In this document: piece after piece, positions 10,835 through 21,042 of the stretch
How the letters are laid out: each line of letters opens with the position of its first letter
Numbering within the stretch: the first letter of the stretch is position 1
Assembly (NCBI GenBank): GCA_018654575.1
Contig: JABILI010000035.1
Location: 1-64,000, forward strand
Length of the DNA: 64,000 nt
Reading direction: 5' to 3'
Source of the DNA: Porticoccaceae bacterium
GTDB taxonomy: Bacteria > Pseudomonadota > Gammaproteobacteria > Pseudomonadales > Porticoccaceae
Made by a program: the position numbers and the translations under genes
Notes under the pieces: generated by a model
Seen by the model: the letters and a program-made list of their open reading frames with translations, nothing else
Database searches by the model: none
What the model was told of the DNA's origin: nothing

Positions 10835-11452
10835 ATGTTAAACCTGTATTCCAGCAATCGGCAAAAGGGCTTCACCTTAATTGAAGTGCTTGTCTCTTTA
10901 GGGATATTGGCGGTAATGTCAGTGATGTCCTATCAGGCGGTGGAAGTTGTTTTGGGTGCCAATGAACGTAGCCGCACAGATCTTGCCGAAGACGTTAAAT
11001 TACAACGTGCTTGGCAGATTATTGGGCGTGATTTACTGCATATGAGGCCTCGCCGTTTTGCTGATGGATTAGGGCAGGTCGAGGATGCGTACCTGACTAA
11101 CCCTAGCGAGTTTGGCGTTCGGTTCAGCCGCGGCGGTGGGCCTATGGTTAAATCTAATCCTAGTGGTGTCCGGAGAGTAGATTATAAAATCAATAGTGAC
11201 CAACAATTACAGCGCACCTCGTGGGCTATTACTGAGTCACCTCGACTTAGTGACGGCAACACCTTCACACTTATTAGTGGTGTTGAAAATGTAGTTTTTG
11301 AGCATCTTAGTCGTACCGGCTACTCTAAAGACTGGCCGCCAATTAACCAGCCTCTAAGTAAATATGCATTGCCAAGGATGATTAGAGTAACGATTACCTT
11401 AGAGAACGAGCGCGAGACTTCTCGTTTATTTCCGGGGGTGGTTCGTGATTAA
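10835..11452 (+). CDS. gspJ: Type II secretion minor pseudopilin GspJ
   Basis: KGFTLIEVLVSLGILAVMS, operon position. Confidence 0.9.
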   Translation: MLNLYSSNRQKGFTLIEVLVSLGILAVMSVMSYQAVEVVLGANERSRTDLAEDVKLQRAWQIIGRDLLHMRPRRFADGLGQVEDAYLTNPSEFGVRFSRGGGPMVKSNPSGVRRVDYKINSDQQLQRTSWAITESPRLSDGNTFTLISGVENVVFEHLSRTGYSKDWPPINQPLSKYALPRMIRVTITLENERETSRLFPGVVRD

Positions 11453-12584
11453 AAATCGACTTCAAAAACAACGTGGTGTGGCTCTACTGGCTGCATTGAT
11501 TCTGATGTTGGCGGTAGTCCTTATTTTGACTAACATTTTTTATCGTCACCAGATTGATGTTTCTCAGGCTTCCGCTTCTTTGCACGGTGACCAGGCGTTA
11601 TTAATTGCTATAAGTGGGGAAGGTTGGGCAGGTGAACTATTGTCGGATAAAAATGATAATCGGAATATCGATGATTATGGCGAGATATGGGCTCAAGCAA
11701 TGCCATTGCTGCCAGTCGAGGGGGGCACGCTAAAAGGCTGTATCAGTGATTTACAGGGCAAAATCAATCTTAATAGTTTTGTCAGTTATCGCGGTGCGTC
11801 TCTCAATAATGAACTTAATAATTTTGGTGCTATGGGTGTGGCCAAAGCTTGGCTAAATCTCATGGACATGCTGCAAATTCCCGCCAGCCCTGATCGAGTA
11901 GCCTCTATTGTTGATTGGGTAGACGTGGATTCAACTATTATTAATAGTTGGGGAGCGGAGCAACCGGATTATGAAGGTCTTACATTTCCCAGAATGGTCG
12001 CCAATGATTTTATTTCTGATGCGTCTGAGCTCGCTGCGATTAAGGGTTATTCTGTGCAGGAAGTGCAAATGCTATCGCCGTGGATGACGGCGCTACCGGG
12101 TTCAACCCCCATCAATATTAATACTGCGTCAGACCAATTAATTCTCGCTTTGGGTGGGGAAAATGGGCAACAGTTTCTAGATCTAATCAAACAGATGAGG
12201 CCAATCAGCGACATAAATGCTTTTTATCAGGAATTAGAGGCCTATTTTTTGATTCCATTGATTGACGTCCAAAAACGTTGGCCGTCAACACTCGTGTCAG
12301 TTAAGTCTGATTATTTTCAACTTTATCTTGAAGTCACTTTAGGCGAGGCTCGGATCCAAGTTAAAAGCATAATGGATAGGCAAGGTAGAACGAAACCAGT
12401 TATCATTGCGCGTGAAGTTACTGTTGTGCCAGCTAGCCTGCCTGACAAAGAAGAGTTGTCTGCGGCTGAGCAATTATTTGCCAAAAAGAGTGGCGATGAA
12501 GAGCCAAACGAGCAGTTGATGCAACAAAGTAATATAGTACAACCGGCCTGCGTTGCGATGGGTTTAACGGGAGAAATCACTTAG
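11445..12584 (+). CDS. gspK: Type II secretion minor pseudopilin GspK
   Basis: RGVALLAALILML; LQGKINLNSF, ININTA motifs of GspK. Confidence 0.92.
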   Translation: MIKNRLQKQRGVALLAALILMLAVVLILTNIFYRHQIDVSQASASLHGDQALLIAISGEGWAGELLSDKNDNRNIDDYGEIWAQAMPLLPVEGGTLKGCISDLQGKINLNSFVSYRGASLNNELNNFGAMGVAKAWLNLMDMLQIPASPDRVASIVDWVDVDSTIINSWGAEQPDYEGLTFPRMVANDFISDASELAAIKGYSVQEVQMLSPWMTALPGSTPININTASDQLILALGGENGQQFLDLIKQMRPISDINAFYQELEAYFLIPLIDVQKRWPSTLVSVKSDYFQLYLEVTLGEARIQVKSIMDRQGRTKPVIIAREVTVVPASLPDKEELSAAEQLFAKKSGDEEPNEQLMQQSNIVQPACVAMGLTGEIT

Positions 12585-13721
12585 ATGAGTGTCGAGCATA
12601 TTTATAACCTCGATCAACGGATCGATCATGTAGATGATCCGCTGCAATCTGTGGCGGGCACTAATACTTCGACGATGAGTTTGTGGATTCCAAGCGAAAG
12701 AGTTGGCCTACATTCGGTGGACATTCCATCTGCACCCCAACGTAAGTGGGCAGAGCTCATTCCGTGGCTGTTAGAAGATAGAATCTTGCAACCCGTCGAA
12801 GAGATGCACTTTGTAGTAGCGGGACGCAGTGACGACCAATTGCATATCCTCGCTGTTAGCCGTCAAGATATGCAGGAGTGGAAACGAATTGCCGACAATG
12901 CAGGTGTCACAGCTATGGCTATGGTTCCTGATTTTATGGCACTGCACTGGGAGCCAGGAATAATTAGTGTTGGCTGGCGAGAGGGGGTGTTACTGGTCAG
13001 ACAGTCATTGAACACCGGCTTTGCAGCCGAATCTAATATAGGCTGGAGCATTTTAGAGACTGTTATGCAGGACTTTAAGCAGGCACCGCGATTGTCTATC
13101 TCTGTGCCTGATGTTGATATAGTGCCAAAAAAATTGGCTCAAGGTGCTGATATCAATACCTCCACAGTTGACTGGCAGTTTTCGCATATTGACCCCAACT
13201 TGAATTTAATGACGGGCGAATTTAAGCCAGCTCCAAAGGAAACAGTGACTTCTTTTTGGTGGCCAGCTGCAGCTGCAGCTGGTCTCCTTTTAGCGCTATG
13301 GGTGGGCTACCTACAGACGGCTAATCATGCTTTGGAGTCTGAGGTTGAGGGATTACAGCAAAACATATTGGCTAATTACACTCGCTTGTTTAGTAACTCT
13401 AATACCAGTATTAAGACCCTCAAAGCTGACGCTGAGAGCCGGATAAATCAATTATTTAAACAGCAACAAAGTCTACAAGGCCAACCGATAGCTGGACTCT
13501 TAGCTATCGGTAATATTATGGCTGGTTGTCAATGTGAGCTTGAGGGCCTCTCAGCAAGTCAGAACAGTTTAAAGCTGACGCTTCTTGGTGCTGCTGGATT
13601 AGCTGAAAGAACGCTGAGAATTCCTGGCTACCAACTCAGTCTTAATCAGGATAAAGCCGCCGGCCCTGAGGTTTTTTTGTTATCAGTTACTGAACTAAAA
13701 AAGCAGAGGCCTGATCGATGA
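12585..13721 (+). CDS. gspL: Type II secretion protein GspL
   Basis: Cytoplasmic actin-like domain, single TM (WWPAAAAAGLLLALWVGYL), periplasmic domain; position. Confidence 0.88.
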   Translation: MSVEHIYNLDQRIDHVDDPLQSVAGTNTSTMSLWIPSERVGLHSVDIPSAPQRKWAELIPWLLEDRILQPVEEMHFVVAGRSDDQLHILAVSRQDMQEWKRIADNAGVTAMAMVPDFMALHWEPGIISVGWREGVLLVRQSLNTGFAAESNIGWSILETVMQDFKQAPRLSISVPDVDIVPKKLAQGADINTSTVDWQFSHIDPNLNLMTGEFKPAPKETVTSFWWPAAAAAGLLLALWVGYLQTANHALESEVEGLQQNILANYTRLFSNSNTSIKTLKADAESRINQLFKQQQSLQGQPIAGLLAIGNIMAGCQCELEGLSASQNSLKLTLLGAAGLAERTLRIPGYQLSLNQDKAAGPEVFLLSVTELKKQRPDR

Positions 13722-14206
13722 AAAAATTCATGGATAGCTTAAGAAATCGCTTAAGTGGTCTTCAGCCTCGAGAGTGGCAGCTGCTGTTTACGGGGATAGC
13801 TATGCTATTTTTTACCAGTATTTATGTGGCTTTGTCACCGATAATGGAGAAATATGATCAATTGGTTGATCAATCAAATCAGCTTAAAATCGATCTACAG
13901 TGGTTGCGGCAACAGAGTGCAGTGGTTTCAAACTTGTCCAATGGCTGCGGTAACCGCGTGGTTCAGCAAGGATCCGGTCGCGACAACCTAACTAAACTAG
14001 TTAGGCGTAATCAGTTGCGCTTGGGTCAGATCAGAGATCTAAATAATGGCTTTGAGGTAAGGTTTAGTGGTGCTGACGGTAATCGTATATTGCGTTTGAG
14101 TCACCAGATAGTCTGTGCTGGGTTCAACGTGCAGGCACTCGAAGTTGAGCGGTCTTCCCCAGAGCTGTTTAAAGGGTCCATGGAGATAATCTATATTGAA
14201 GATTGA
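13718..14206 (+). CDS. gspM: Type II secretion protein GspM
   Basis: Short bitopic protein with LQPREWQLLFTG; position after gspL. Confidence 0.85.
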   Translation: MKKFMDSLRNRLSGLQPREWQLLFTGIAMLFFTSIYVALSPIMEKYDQLVDQSNQLKIDLQWLRQQSAVVSNLSNGCGNRVVQQGSGRDNLTKLVRRNQLRLGQIRDLNNGFEVRFSGADGNRILRLSHQIVCAGFNVQALEVERSSPELFKGSMEIIYIED

Positions 14207-14984
14207 ACTAAAAAACACCCAACAGTTGTCACGCTTGGTGGTAGTTTTAGTGATGGTCTTACTTTCTCTTTACCTTATTGTCTTGATAGGTCTTCAGTTG
14301 CAGACAGCTAAAACAACTTCATCGGTCGTTGCTAGAGTAGCGCCTGGAAAAATGGTAGATTGGGCCTGGTTTGGTCGCCAAAGGGTCATAGCACCCGTAA
14401 AGACGCAGACAGATCTCGCCAATGCGCAAATTAATGCAGAGCTACTTGGCGTTATGTTGGCCGGCGCCTCTTCATCGGCAACGCTTAAATTTAAAGGAAA
14501 GCCGGAACAGGTTTACCAAATAGGTGACAAGCTTAACGGAAAGATGGAGCTAGTTGATATTGAGGCTTATCGTATTGTGATCAGTGACAATGGCATCAAT
14601 AAACAATTATTAATGAAAAAGCCAGATGTGATTATGGAGTCACAAGAAAGCGGCGAAGATGTTGATACTCAGACACAGGGGTTTGCCCTGGCCAATATGT
14701 TTGGTGCCGTGCCGGTTAATATCGGTGGTGATACGGGCTTTAAGATTAACAATCTATCGGCAGATGTGCAGGCTATGGCAGACATACGCGATGGCGATGT
14801 GGTGGTCCAGATTGACGGTCTTTCGGTGCAAGATTTAATGTCTGATCCCGTTAAGTGGATGAGCTATAGTAGCTCAATTAGCCTTCCCGTGACTCTTATG
14901 CGCGAAGGCCGCGAAGAAATTATTTATGTCAATGCCGCTAGTCTCTCGGCTAAAATGTTACCAACTCTAGGATTAAAGCCCTAA
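14196..14984 (+). CDS. gspC: Type II secretion protein GspC/XpsN-like (HR and PDZ-like domains)
   Basis: TM, homology-region-like AELLGVMLAG...ATLKFKGKPEQVYQIGDKL, C-terminal PDZ-like FKINNLSADVQAMADIRDGDVVVQIDG. Confidence 0.82.
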   Translation: MKIELKNTQQLSRLVVVLVMVLLSLYLIVLIGLQLQTAKTTSSVVARVAPGKMVDWAWFGRQRVIAPVKTQTDLANAQINAELLGVMLAGASSSATLKFKGKPEQVYQIGDKLNGKMELVDIEAYRIVISDNGINKQLLMKKPDVIMESQESGEDVDTQTQGFALANMFGAVPVNIGGDTGFKINNLSADVQAMADIRDGDVVVQIDGLSVQDLMSDPVKWMSYSSSISLPVTLMREGREEIIYVNAASLSAKMLPTLGLKP

Positions 14985-14985
14985 C

Positions 14986-16956
14986 ATGATTACTTCAATA
15001 ATACAGTGGGGAAAACTAATGATCGTGACTTTGTATCGGCACGTGATGAAAGTACATCGCCTCAGTGAATTGGGCGTTGTGTTTTTTTTAAGTTGGTGCC
15101 TAGCGGCTGAGGGTATGGCAGCAGAAACTGTACAGATCAATTTCCGTGATGCAGATATTCGTAGTGTTATTGAAAGTGTTGCCGAAATAACCGGTAAATC
15201 TTTCGTGTTAGATCCGCGGGTTAAGGGCAAGGTGACCATTATCTCGCCGCAGCCAATTGATTCCGATTTGCTCTATCAAGCAATTTTGTCCGCGATTCAG
15301 GTGCAGGGATTCCAAGCTGTGGAAGATGGTGCTGTGACTCGAATTATTCCGTTCACGCAGTCTTTTAATTTTGCTGGGGGCAATGGCGACAACACCTTAG
15401 AGACTGAGATTATTAAGGTTAAATATGTCCAGGCCGCGACACTCGTGCCTGTGTTGAAGCCTTTGCTGAGTAATGGAGCGAGGTTGCTAGCCTTTGCCCA
15501 AAGTAACTATTTAGTTATTTCTGATATCCGCAGTAACGTGGATGAAGTGAAGCGGATTTTGCGAAAGCTCGATGACCCTGATCAAACTGCGGTTGAGGTT
15601 ATTAACCTCAACTATATTTCAGCGGGAGAGGCGGTACATATTGCTGGCCAGCTGAAACAATTGCAAAAACAAGATTTATCGCTAGTAGAGGACGGGCTTA
15701 ATAATCGTATTATTGTGAGTGGCCCGGGTATTGCTCGTACGACCTTTAAAAACATGCTCAAGCTACTGGATCTCCCATCGACTAAAAAAGGCAGTGTTGA
15801 GGTGATCTACCTTGATTATTCCCGTGCAGCTGAAATTAAGCCTATTATCGACGGCATGCTTGGCTCAGATGTTTTCTTGCGTCTGGCCGGAGAATCTGTA
15901 GGTGATGGCAAATCTAAGGCCGCAACTAATTATACAATTGAAATTGATGAGCTTAATAATGCGTTGGTGATGGCAGCGCCCTCGGCAGTTATTCGTGAGA
16001 TAAGAAGTGTCGTTGCGAAGTTGGATATCGCTCGCCCTCAAGTCCTCATCGAGGCGGTTATTGCTGAATTATCTGAGGGTCAGGCAAGAAACCTTAGCTC
16101 TCAATTAGTTATTACAGGTAGAGATCGAGGAGGATACTTAACCAATTTTGATGGAGTCTTATCGGGCCTGCTGGGAAGCGCATTGGGAGGTGGTGGCTCT
16201 GATAATGCAAATTCAACTGCAATTGCATCTGCATTACCTAAGTCTGTTATTGGAGTGGTTGGTGATTTTGACCGTGAAAATAATAGAGGTATCGGTTTAT
16301 TGGTTCAGGCCTTGAAAACCGACGAACGGACTAAAATACTATCAACACCCTCAGTTATTACTCTCGATAACGAGGAGGCTAACCTTTCAGTAGGAGAACA
16401 GGTCCCCTTTCCTTCAGGTAGCTATGCGAGCACTAACAACTCCAATAGTATTAATCCTTTTACGACCGTAAACCGCGAAGACGTAGGCGTCATGCTTAAG
16501 GTCAAGCCGCAAATTAGTAAGGGCAATGCAGTAAGGCTAGAAATCGAGCAGGAATCATCCAAAGTTAAAGCAGGCAGCGCTGACTCTCAGTTTGGCGCTA
16601 CAACTACTAAAAGTACGATGCAAACAAACGTCATGATTCAAGATGGTGAACTATTGATTCTGGGTGGCTTAATCGAGGGGCAAACAGATAATAGCGCCTC
16701 CAAAGTGCCTTTTTTGGGCGATATTCCGATTATCGGCAATCTATTTAAATCCTCCAGCAAAGGCGATAGCGAAAAAGTCCTAATGATGTTTATTAGGCCG
16801 ACCATTATCCGTACGCCAGAGGATGCTAGGGCACTGTCAAAATCTAAGTTTGAGCATTTAATAACGCGAGACTTTGAAGGTGAAAACGAAGGTACTGTGA
16901 CTAAGCAACTAAAAGAGTTTATAAACCAAGGACAGGATTTAGAAATTACAGAGTAA
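14986..16956 (+). CDS. gspD: Type II secretion secretin GspD
   Basis: N0-N3 repeats, secretin core (VGEQVPFPSGSY, LLILGGLIEGQ, VPFLGDIPIIGNLFKS). Confidence 0.96.
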   Translation: MITSIIQWGKLMIVTLYRHVMKVHRLSELGVVFFLSWCLAAEGMAAETVQINFRDADIRSVIESVAEITGKSFVLDPRVKGKVTIISPQPIDSDLLYQAILSAIQVQGFQAVEDGAVTRIIPFTQSFNFAGGNGDNTLETEIIKVKYVQAATLVPVLKPLLSNGARLLAFAQSNYLVISDIRSNVDEVKRILRKLDDPDQTAVEVINLNYISAGEAVHIAGQLKQLQKQDLSLVEDGLNNRIIVSGPGIARTTFKNMLKLLDLPSTKKGSVEVIYLDYSRAAEIKPIIDGMLGSDVFLRLAGESVGDGKSKAATNYTIEIDELNNALVMAAPSAVIREIRSVVAKLDIARPQVLIEAVIAELSEGQARNLSSQLVITGRDRGGYLTNFDGVLSGLLGSALGGGGSDNANSTAIASALPKSVIGVVGDFDRENNRGIGLLVQALKTDERTKILSTPSVITLDNEEANLSVGEQVPFPSGSYASTNNSNSINPFTTVNREDVGVMLKVKPQISKGNAVRLEIEQESSKVKAGSADSQFGATTTKSTMQTNVMIQDGELLILGGLIEGQTDNSASKVPFLGDIPIIGNLFKSSSKGDSEKVLMMFIRPTIIRTPEDARALSKSKFEHLITRDFEGENEGTVTKQLKEFINQGQDLEITE

Positions 16957-16965
16957 CGGCAGGCT

Positions 16966-18711
16966 ATGAGTATTTATTTGCAGCATTTTGCCCTAAAGCG
17001 AGAGCCGTTCTCGATTGTGCCTGATCCTGACTTTTTATACCCCAGTCAGCAACATCGTCAAGCAGTTGCCCATCTAAAATACGGCCTCGACCGGGAAGGT
17101 GGATTTATACTGCTAACCGGTGAGGTTGGCACAGGAAAGACCACCCTTACCCGCACTATGCTGCTGCGTATTCCTGCCCATGTCCGGGTAGCTTATGTAT
17201 TAAATAGTAAGCTCAATGAAACGGATCTCTTAGCCAGCATCTGTGATGAGCTGGCCATTAAACTGCCGAAAAGTAAGAATCTGTCGTTTTCTAAAATTTG
17301 TATTGATGCCTTAAATCAGGACTTGCTTGCCAGTCATGCCAAAGGTCAAAAGACCTTGATCGTTATTGAAGAGGCCCAGAACCTGAGTGCAGATGTTCTG
17401 GAAACGCTTCGTTTGCTGAGTAACCTTGAGACTAACACTCATAAATTGCTGCATATTCTTCTTGTCGGCCAGCCAGAATTGCTGGAGATACTCGCGCAAA
17501 AGCAACTGCGTCAACTCAACCAAAGGGTTGTGTCGCGCTTTCATCTTTTACCGTTAGATCAGTCTGAATTGCCCAACTACATTAACCATCGATTGCATCA
17601 TGCGGGTGCGGCAGGTCCTATCTTTGATCAGGGCTGTATCAAGGTGTTGTTCAGGTTAACTAAAGGTGTGCCTCGGCTGATCAATCTTATATGCCATCAA
17701 TCCCTGTTAGCGGCGTACTCTTTAGGCGTCAAGAGTGTATCGTCAGGCTTGGTAAAGGATGCTTCAGTAGAAATCCTTAGTGGTCTTGATAATGGTAAGC
17801 CAAAGACCTCAAATAAACCTCTGACGGTAGGGCTTTTATTGTTTTTAATTATGGTGTCGGGTTTTGTATTTTTACCGCGAAGTGCGCTAGATTCATTGCG
17901 CTTGGCCGCCAGCATTGAGGAGCCCAAGGCACAGAGTGTATCGCCAAAAAACGAAGAATTTGTATCGCTGGAAAAGACTGCACTAGATCCGTTTGTAGAA
18001 GACGTGGTCAAAAATCATGATGAATTGTTAGTGAGCGATGATCCAGTCATCGGCTCACTTGAACAGGATGCGACTCCTTCGGTTATCCCTGAACAGAATA
18101 TGATTGCCTTAGAGTTTATGGATACATCTAATTCTTTAGTTAATTTGCTCGCTTCTTGGTCTATAGAAAGTTCAGCGGTCTACTCTCTTGAAGTCTTTAC
18201 TGGAATTGCAGCAAAATTTGGTTTGCAGCCAGAAAAGGTAGCCCAAGCAGCTCCGTGGATGTTAAGCGCTATAGATAGACCAGGAATCGTGGTATTAAAT
18301 GAGGGTAATGGAGTACTGAAAAGCTACTTATTAAGTCACCTTGAAGAAGATTCAGTCACCCTCACAACAAAGGATGGTGAGATAGATGTTGACCTTGATC
18401 AGTTTGCCGATCGCTGGACTGGGAGCTTTCTGTATCTATGGCGCCCTCATAAAGAGTTTGATCTTCTTATGCAGGGCGATACTGATAAGTTAGCAATGGC
18501 TTGGTTGCAAGAGAAGCTGAGCATGGAAGATCAGGGTATGGAAGAAGTTATTACTGGTGGCCATTACACCGAAGCGGTTAAAGACCAAGTGATGGAATTT
18601 CAGCGCCGACATGGGCTCAATGCCGATGGTGTTGTTGGTAGGCAAACCCTGATGCAGCTAAATGAAATTTCTGATGATGAAATACCCAGACTAAGAGGTA
18701 GTGCTCACTAA
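16966..18711 (+). CDS. gspA (exeA): ExeA/GspA-like AAA ATPase with C-terminal peptidoglycan-binding domain
   Basis: GEVGTGKTTLTRTML, Walker B LIVIEEAQNL, C-terminal VMEFQRRHGLNADGVVGRQTLMQL. Confidence 0.9.
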   Translation: MSIYLQHFALKREPFSIVPDPDFLYPSQQHRQAVAHLKYGLDREGGFILLTGEVGTGKTTLTRTMLLRIPAHVRVAYVLNSKLNETDLLASICDELAIKLPKSKNLSFSKICIDALNQDLLASHAKGQKTLIVIEEAQNLSADVLETLRLLSNLETNTHKLLHILLVGQPELLEILAQKQLRQLNQRVVSRFHLLPLDQSELPNYINHRLHHAGAAGPIFDQGCIKVLFRLTKGVPRLINLICHQSLLAAYSLGVKSVSSGLVKDASVEILSGLDNGKPKTSNKPLTVGLLLFLIMVSGFVFLPRSALDSLRLAASIEEPKAQSVSPKNEEFVSLEKTALDPFVEDVVKNHDELLVSDDPVIGSLEQDATPSVIPEQNMIALEFMDTSNSLVNLLASWSIESSAVYSLEVFTGIAAKFGLQPEKVAQAAPWMLSAIDRPGIVVLNEGNGVLKSYLLSHLEEDSVTLTTKDGEIDVDLDQFADRWTGSFLYLWRPHKEFDLLMQGDTDKLAMAWLQEKLSMEDQGMEEVITGGHYTEAVKDQVMEFQRRHGLNADGVVGRQTLMQLNEISDDEIPRLRGSAH

Positions 18712-19256
18712 TGTCCTTCATTCTCGATGCCCTAAAAAAAGCGGAACGAGATCGTTTGCGAGAAGATCCCAAAAATTTGGATGATTTTGTCAGTGCGCAT
18801 TGGGATCCATATGAAAAAGCGCCTTCCATCCTAGCCTCGCGGAATTGGTTACTGGGTTTCCTGATGATAATCATTGTTTTTGGGGTGGGACTATATATGC
18901 AGGGCTGGAAGATTAATGCAGCAACTGATGTTATCTCAGTGGCGGATCTACAGCTCCCGGAATCTGAAGCTTTATTACCTTCTGCAGTTGAGGTCAAACC
19001 TGCACTGGATGCTGAGCTGTCTCTGTCGCCAGCGGCCGAGCAACCCATTACTAATGCTGCCCCATCGGTGCCAGAATTTATTATTGCTGGTCATATGTTT
19101 ATTGCAGAGGGCTCAAATTCCAATAGATTATTTATTGGGCAGAGCAGTTATCGAGAGGGGGACAAGATAACTCAGGAATGGACGTTAGTGTCTATTAAGC
19201 CAGATTATTTTATTATCAGCGCCGGTGAAAGCACAGAAGTATTACCTTATCGTTAG
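18711..19256 (+). CDS. gspB: General secretion protein GspB
   Basis: MSFILDALKKAERDR N-terminus, single TM, GspB-like C-terminus. Confidence 0.88.
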   Translation: MSFILDALKKAERDRLREDPKNLDDFVSAHWDPYEKAPSILASRNWLLGFLMIIIVFGVGLYMQGWKINAATDVISVADLQLPESEALLPSAVEVKPALDAELSLSPAAEQPITNAAPSVPEFIIAGHMFIAEGSNSNRLFIGQSSYREGDKITQEWTLVSIKPDYFIISAGESTEVLPYR

Positions 19257-21022
19257 TCCGTAAAGACTTCTAGTAATGAATCTTTGCCACGATTAAAGCG
19301 TTTGGCGCGTCTATAGGGAAATACGTCAACGACATACCCATCACGTATCTGAGTTTGTAAGTTTTGCCAGAAGCTCATGTCATAGAGATCGCTATGCATC
19401 TCATCAAATATTTTTCTAGCTTTCATATTACCAGAGAAAAAGAGTCTAAATTCTTCTGGAAAAATATCATCAGGGCCCACGGTATACCAGGTACCTGACT
19501 GCATTTCTTCTTGCTCAGTTCTGGGTTCGGGAATTTTGCGAAAGTTACATTTTGTTAGTGTGGCAATTTCGTCATAATCATAGAACACCACTCTACCATG
19601 ACGAGTAACGCCAAAGTTTTTAAGTGGCATGTCGCCGGGGAAAATATTTGCCGCCGCCAATTGTTTAATACAGTTGCCGTATTCTTCCATAGCACTTTGC
19701 ATTTCTTCTTTATTGGCAGTTTCCAAATAGATGTTAAGTGGCGTCATGTAACGCTCTGTATAAAGATGCCTAATCAATAATTTATCACCGCGTATTTCTA
19801 TTTGGGACCCTGCAACGGCCTGTAATTCCTCTACCAGAGCATCTGAAAAACGATTTAAGGGGAAAATTAGGTCGTCAAATTCTTGGGTGTCCGCCATTCG
19901 ACCGATGCGGTCGCTGCGAGACACTAAGCGATATTTTTCTCTCACGATCTGATGTGTTACTTCCTTAGGTGGAGCAAACTTATCTTTTATAATTTTAAAT
20001 ACAATATTGTAAGACGGAAGGGTGAATACAGTCATAACCATGCCTTTAATGCCTGGCGCGATAATGAATTGGTCTTTAGAGGTGTTTAAGTGACCGACCA
20101 ACTGACGATAAAATTCTGTTTTAGCATGTTTAGGGAACCCCATGGCATTATATATTTCATAATCTAGCTTATTCGGCATTAAGCTTTTCAGAAAGTGAGC
20201 ATATTGGTATGGCAGTGGCGCATCGACCATAAAATGATTGTGTGTAAAACTGAATACTACACTGAGTTCGTCTGCAGTAAATAAGGCAGTATCGACATAT
20301 AAGCTACCCTCTTCATTGTTTAGAATGACGAGCACCATAGGGAAAGTGTTATCACCGTCGACTACTCGTCCGACCATATAGGCGGCTTTACCCCGATAGA
20401 ACGTTGATTCTAGAAGATCAAATTTTACAGCGCTATGAGGCCCTTGGATGTTAGGGATAACTTCTTGGCCAAAGACACCCATAATACAATCAAGATCTAG
20501 AGTTAAGTCTTCTTTGGGCAGCGAGAATTCAGACTCTTCAATAATTCGCTGAAAGGTTTCGCGGAAGTCTTCTCCTTCATAGCGCACAAAAATACTGTAC
20601 TCCGCTTCAGGTGCTTCGAGCAACTGCGAAGATAAAACATAGATAATATCGTCGTTAATTTTATCGTGATCATGAATGTCACTAAACACAGAATTAAAGA
20701 AGGTCTCTGCGATCTCAAAGTTAGGAAAATTGAAGACTAGTTGGGTGTAGGCAGTCTTTGCTTCACCCCAAAGTGAGAGATTGGCGATATCTTTATTAGT
20801 CACCATCTCTAAATATTGCACAGTTTGCGTGATTTTATATTTGTACAATTCTAACCGTTCAACATTAGCTTGACGTACTCCGTGCCAGTCGGCTTTCTCA
20901 TAACGTGCTTTGGCGCTCAATGTTGAATTGAGGTAGTCTGCAAAATAGCTACGAAAGCCATTCAAAATGGTTTTCGCCATTCGCCGTGCAGTAGAATTGT
21001 GAATTAAAGGTTGAAGTGCCAT
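19253..21022 (-). CDS. aceK: Isocitrate dehydrogenase kinase/phosphatase
   Basis: Full-length AceK (KNFGVTRHGRVVFYDYDEI, APGIKGMVMTVFTLPSYNIVFKIIKDKF). Confidence 0.96.
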   Translation of the reverse strand: MALQPLIHNSTARRMAKTILNGFRSYFADYLNSTLSAKARYEKADWHGVRQANVERLELYKYKITQTVQYLEMVTNKDIANLSLWGEAKTAYTQLVFNFPNFEIAETFFNSVFSDIHDHDKINDDIIYVLSSQLLEAPEAEYSIFVRYEGEDFRETFQRIIEESEFSLPKEDLTLDLDCIMGVFGQEVIPNIQGPHSAVKFDLLESTFYRGKAAYMVGRVVDGDNTFPMVLVILNNEEGSLYVDTALFTADELSVVFSFTHNHFMVDAPLPYQYAHFLKSLMPNKLDYEIYNAMGFPKHAKTEFYRQLVGHLNTSKDQFIIAPGIKGMVMTVFTLPSYNIVFKIIKDKFAPPKEVTHQIVREKYRLVSRSDRIGRMADTQEFDDLIFPLNRFSDALVEELQAVAGSQIEIRGDKLLIRHLYTERYMTPLNIYLETANKEEMQSAMEEYGNCIKQLAAANIFPGDMPLKNFGVTRHGRVVFYDYDEIATLTKCNFRKIPEPRTEQEEMQSGTWYTVGPDDIFPEEFRLFFSGNMKARKIFDEMHSDLYDMSFWQNLQTQIRDGYVVDVFPYRRAKRFNRGKDSLLEVFTD

Positions 21023-21042
21023 AAAACGGTTCTCACCGACCC

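Noticed and set aside
13265-13282. Short AGCTGC tandem/palindromic repeat in gspL
   Set aside because: Encodes the alanine run of the GspL TM helix (WWPAAAAAG); explained by codon choice
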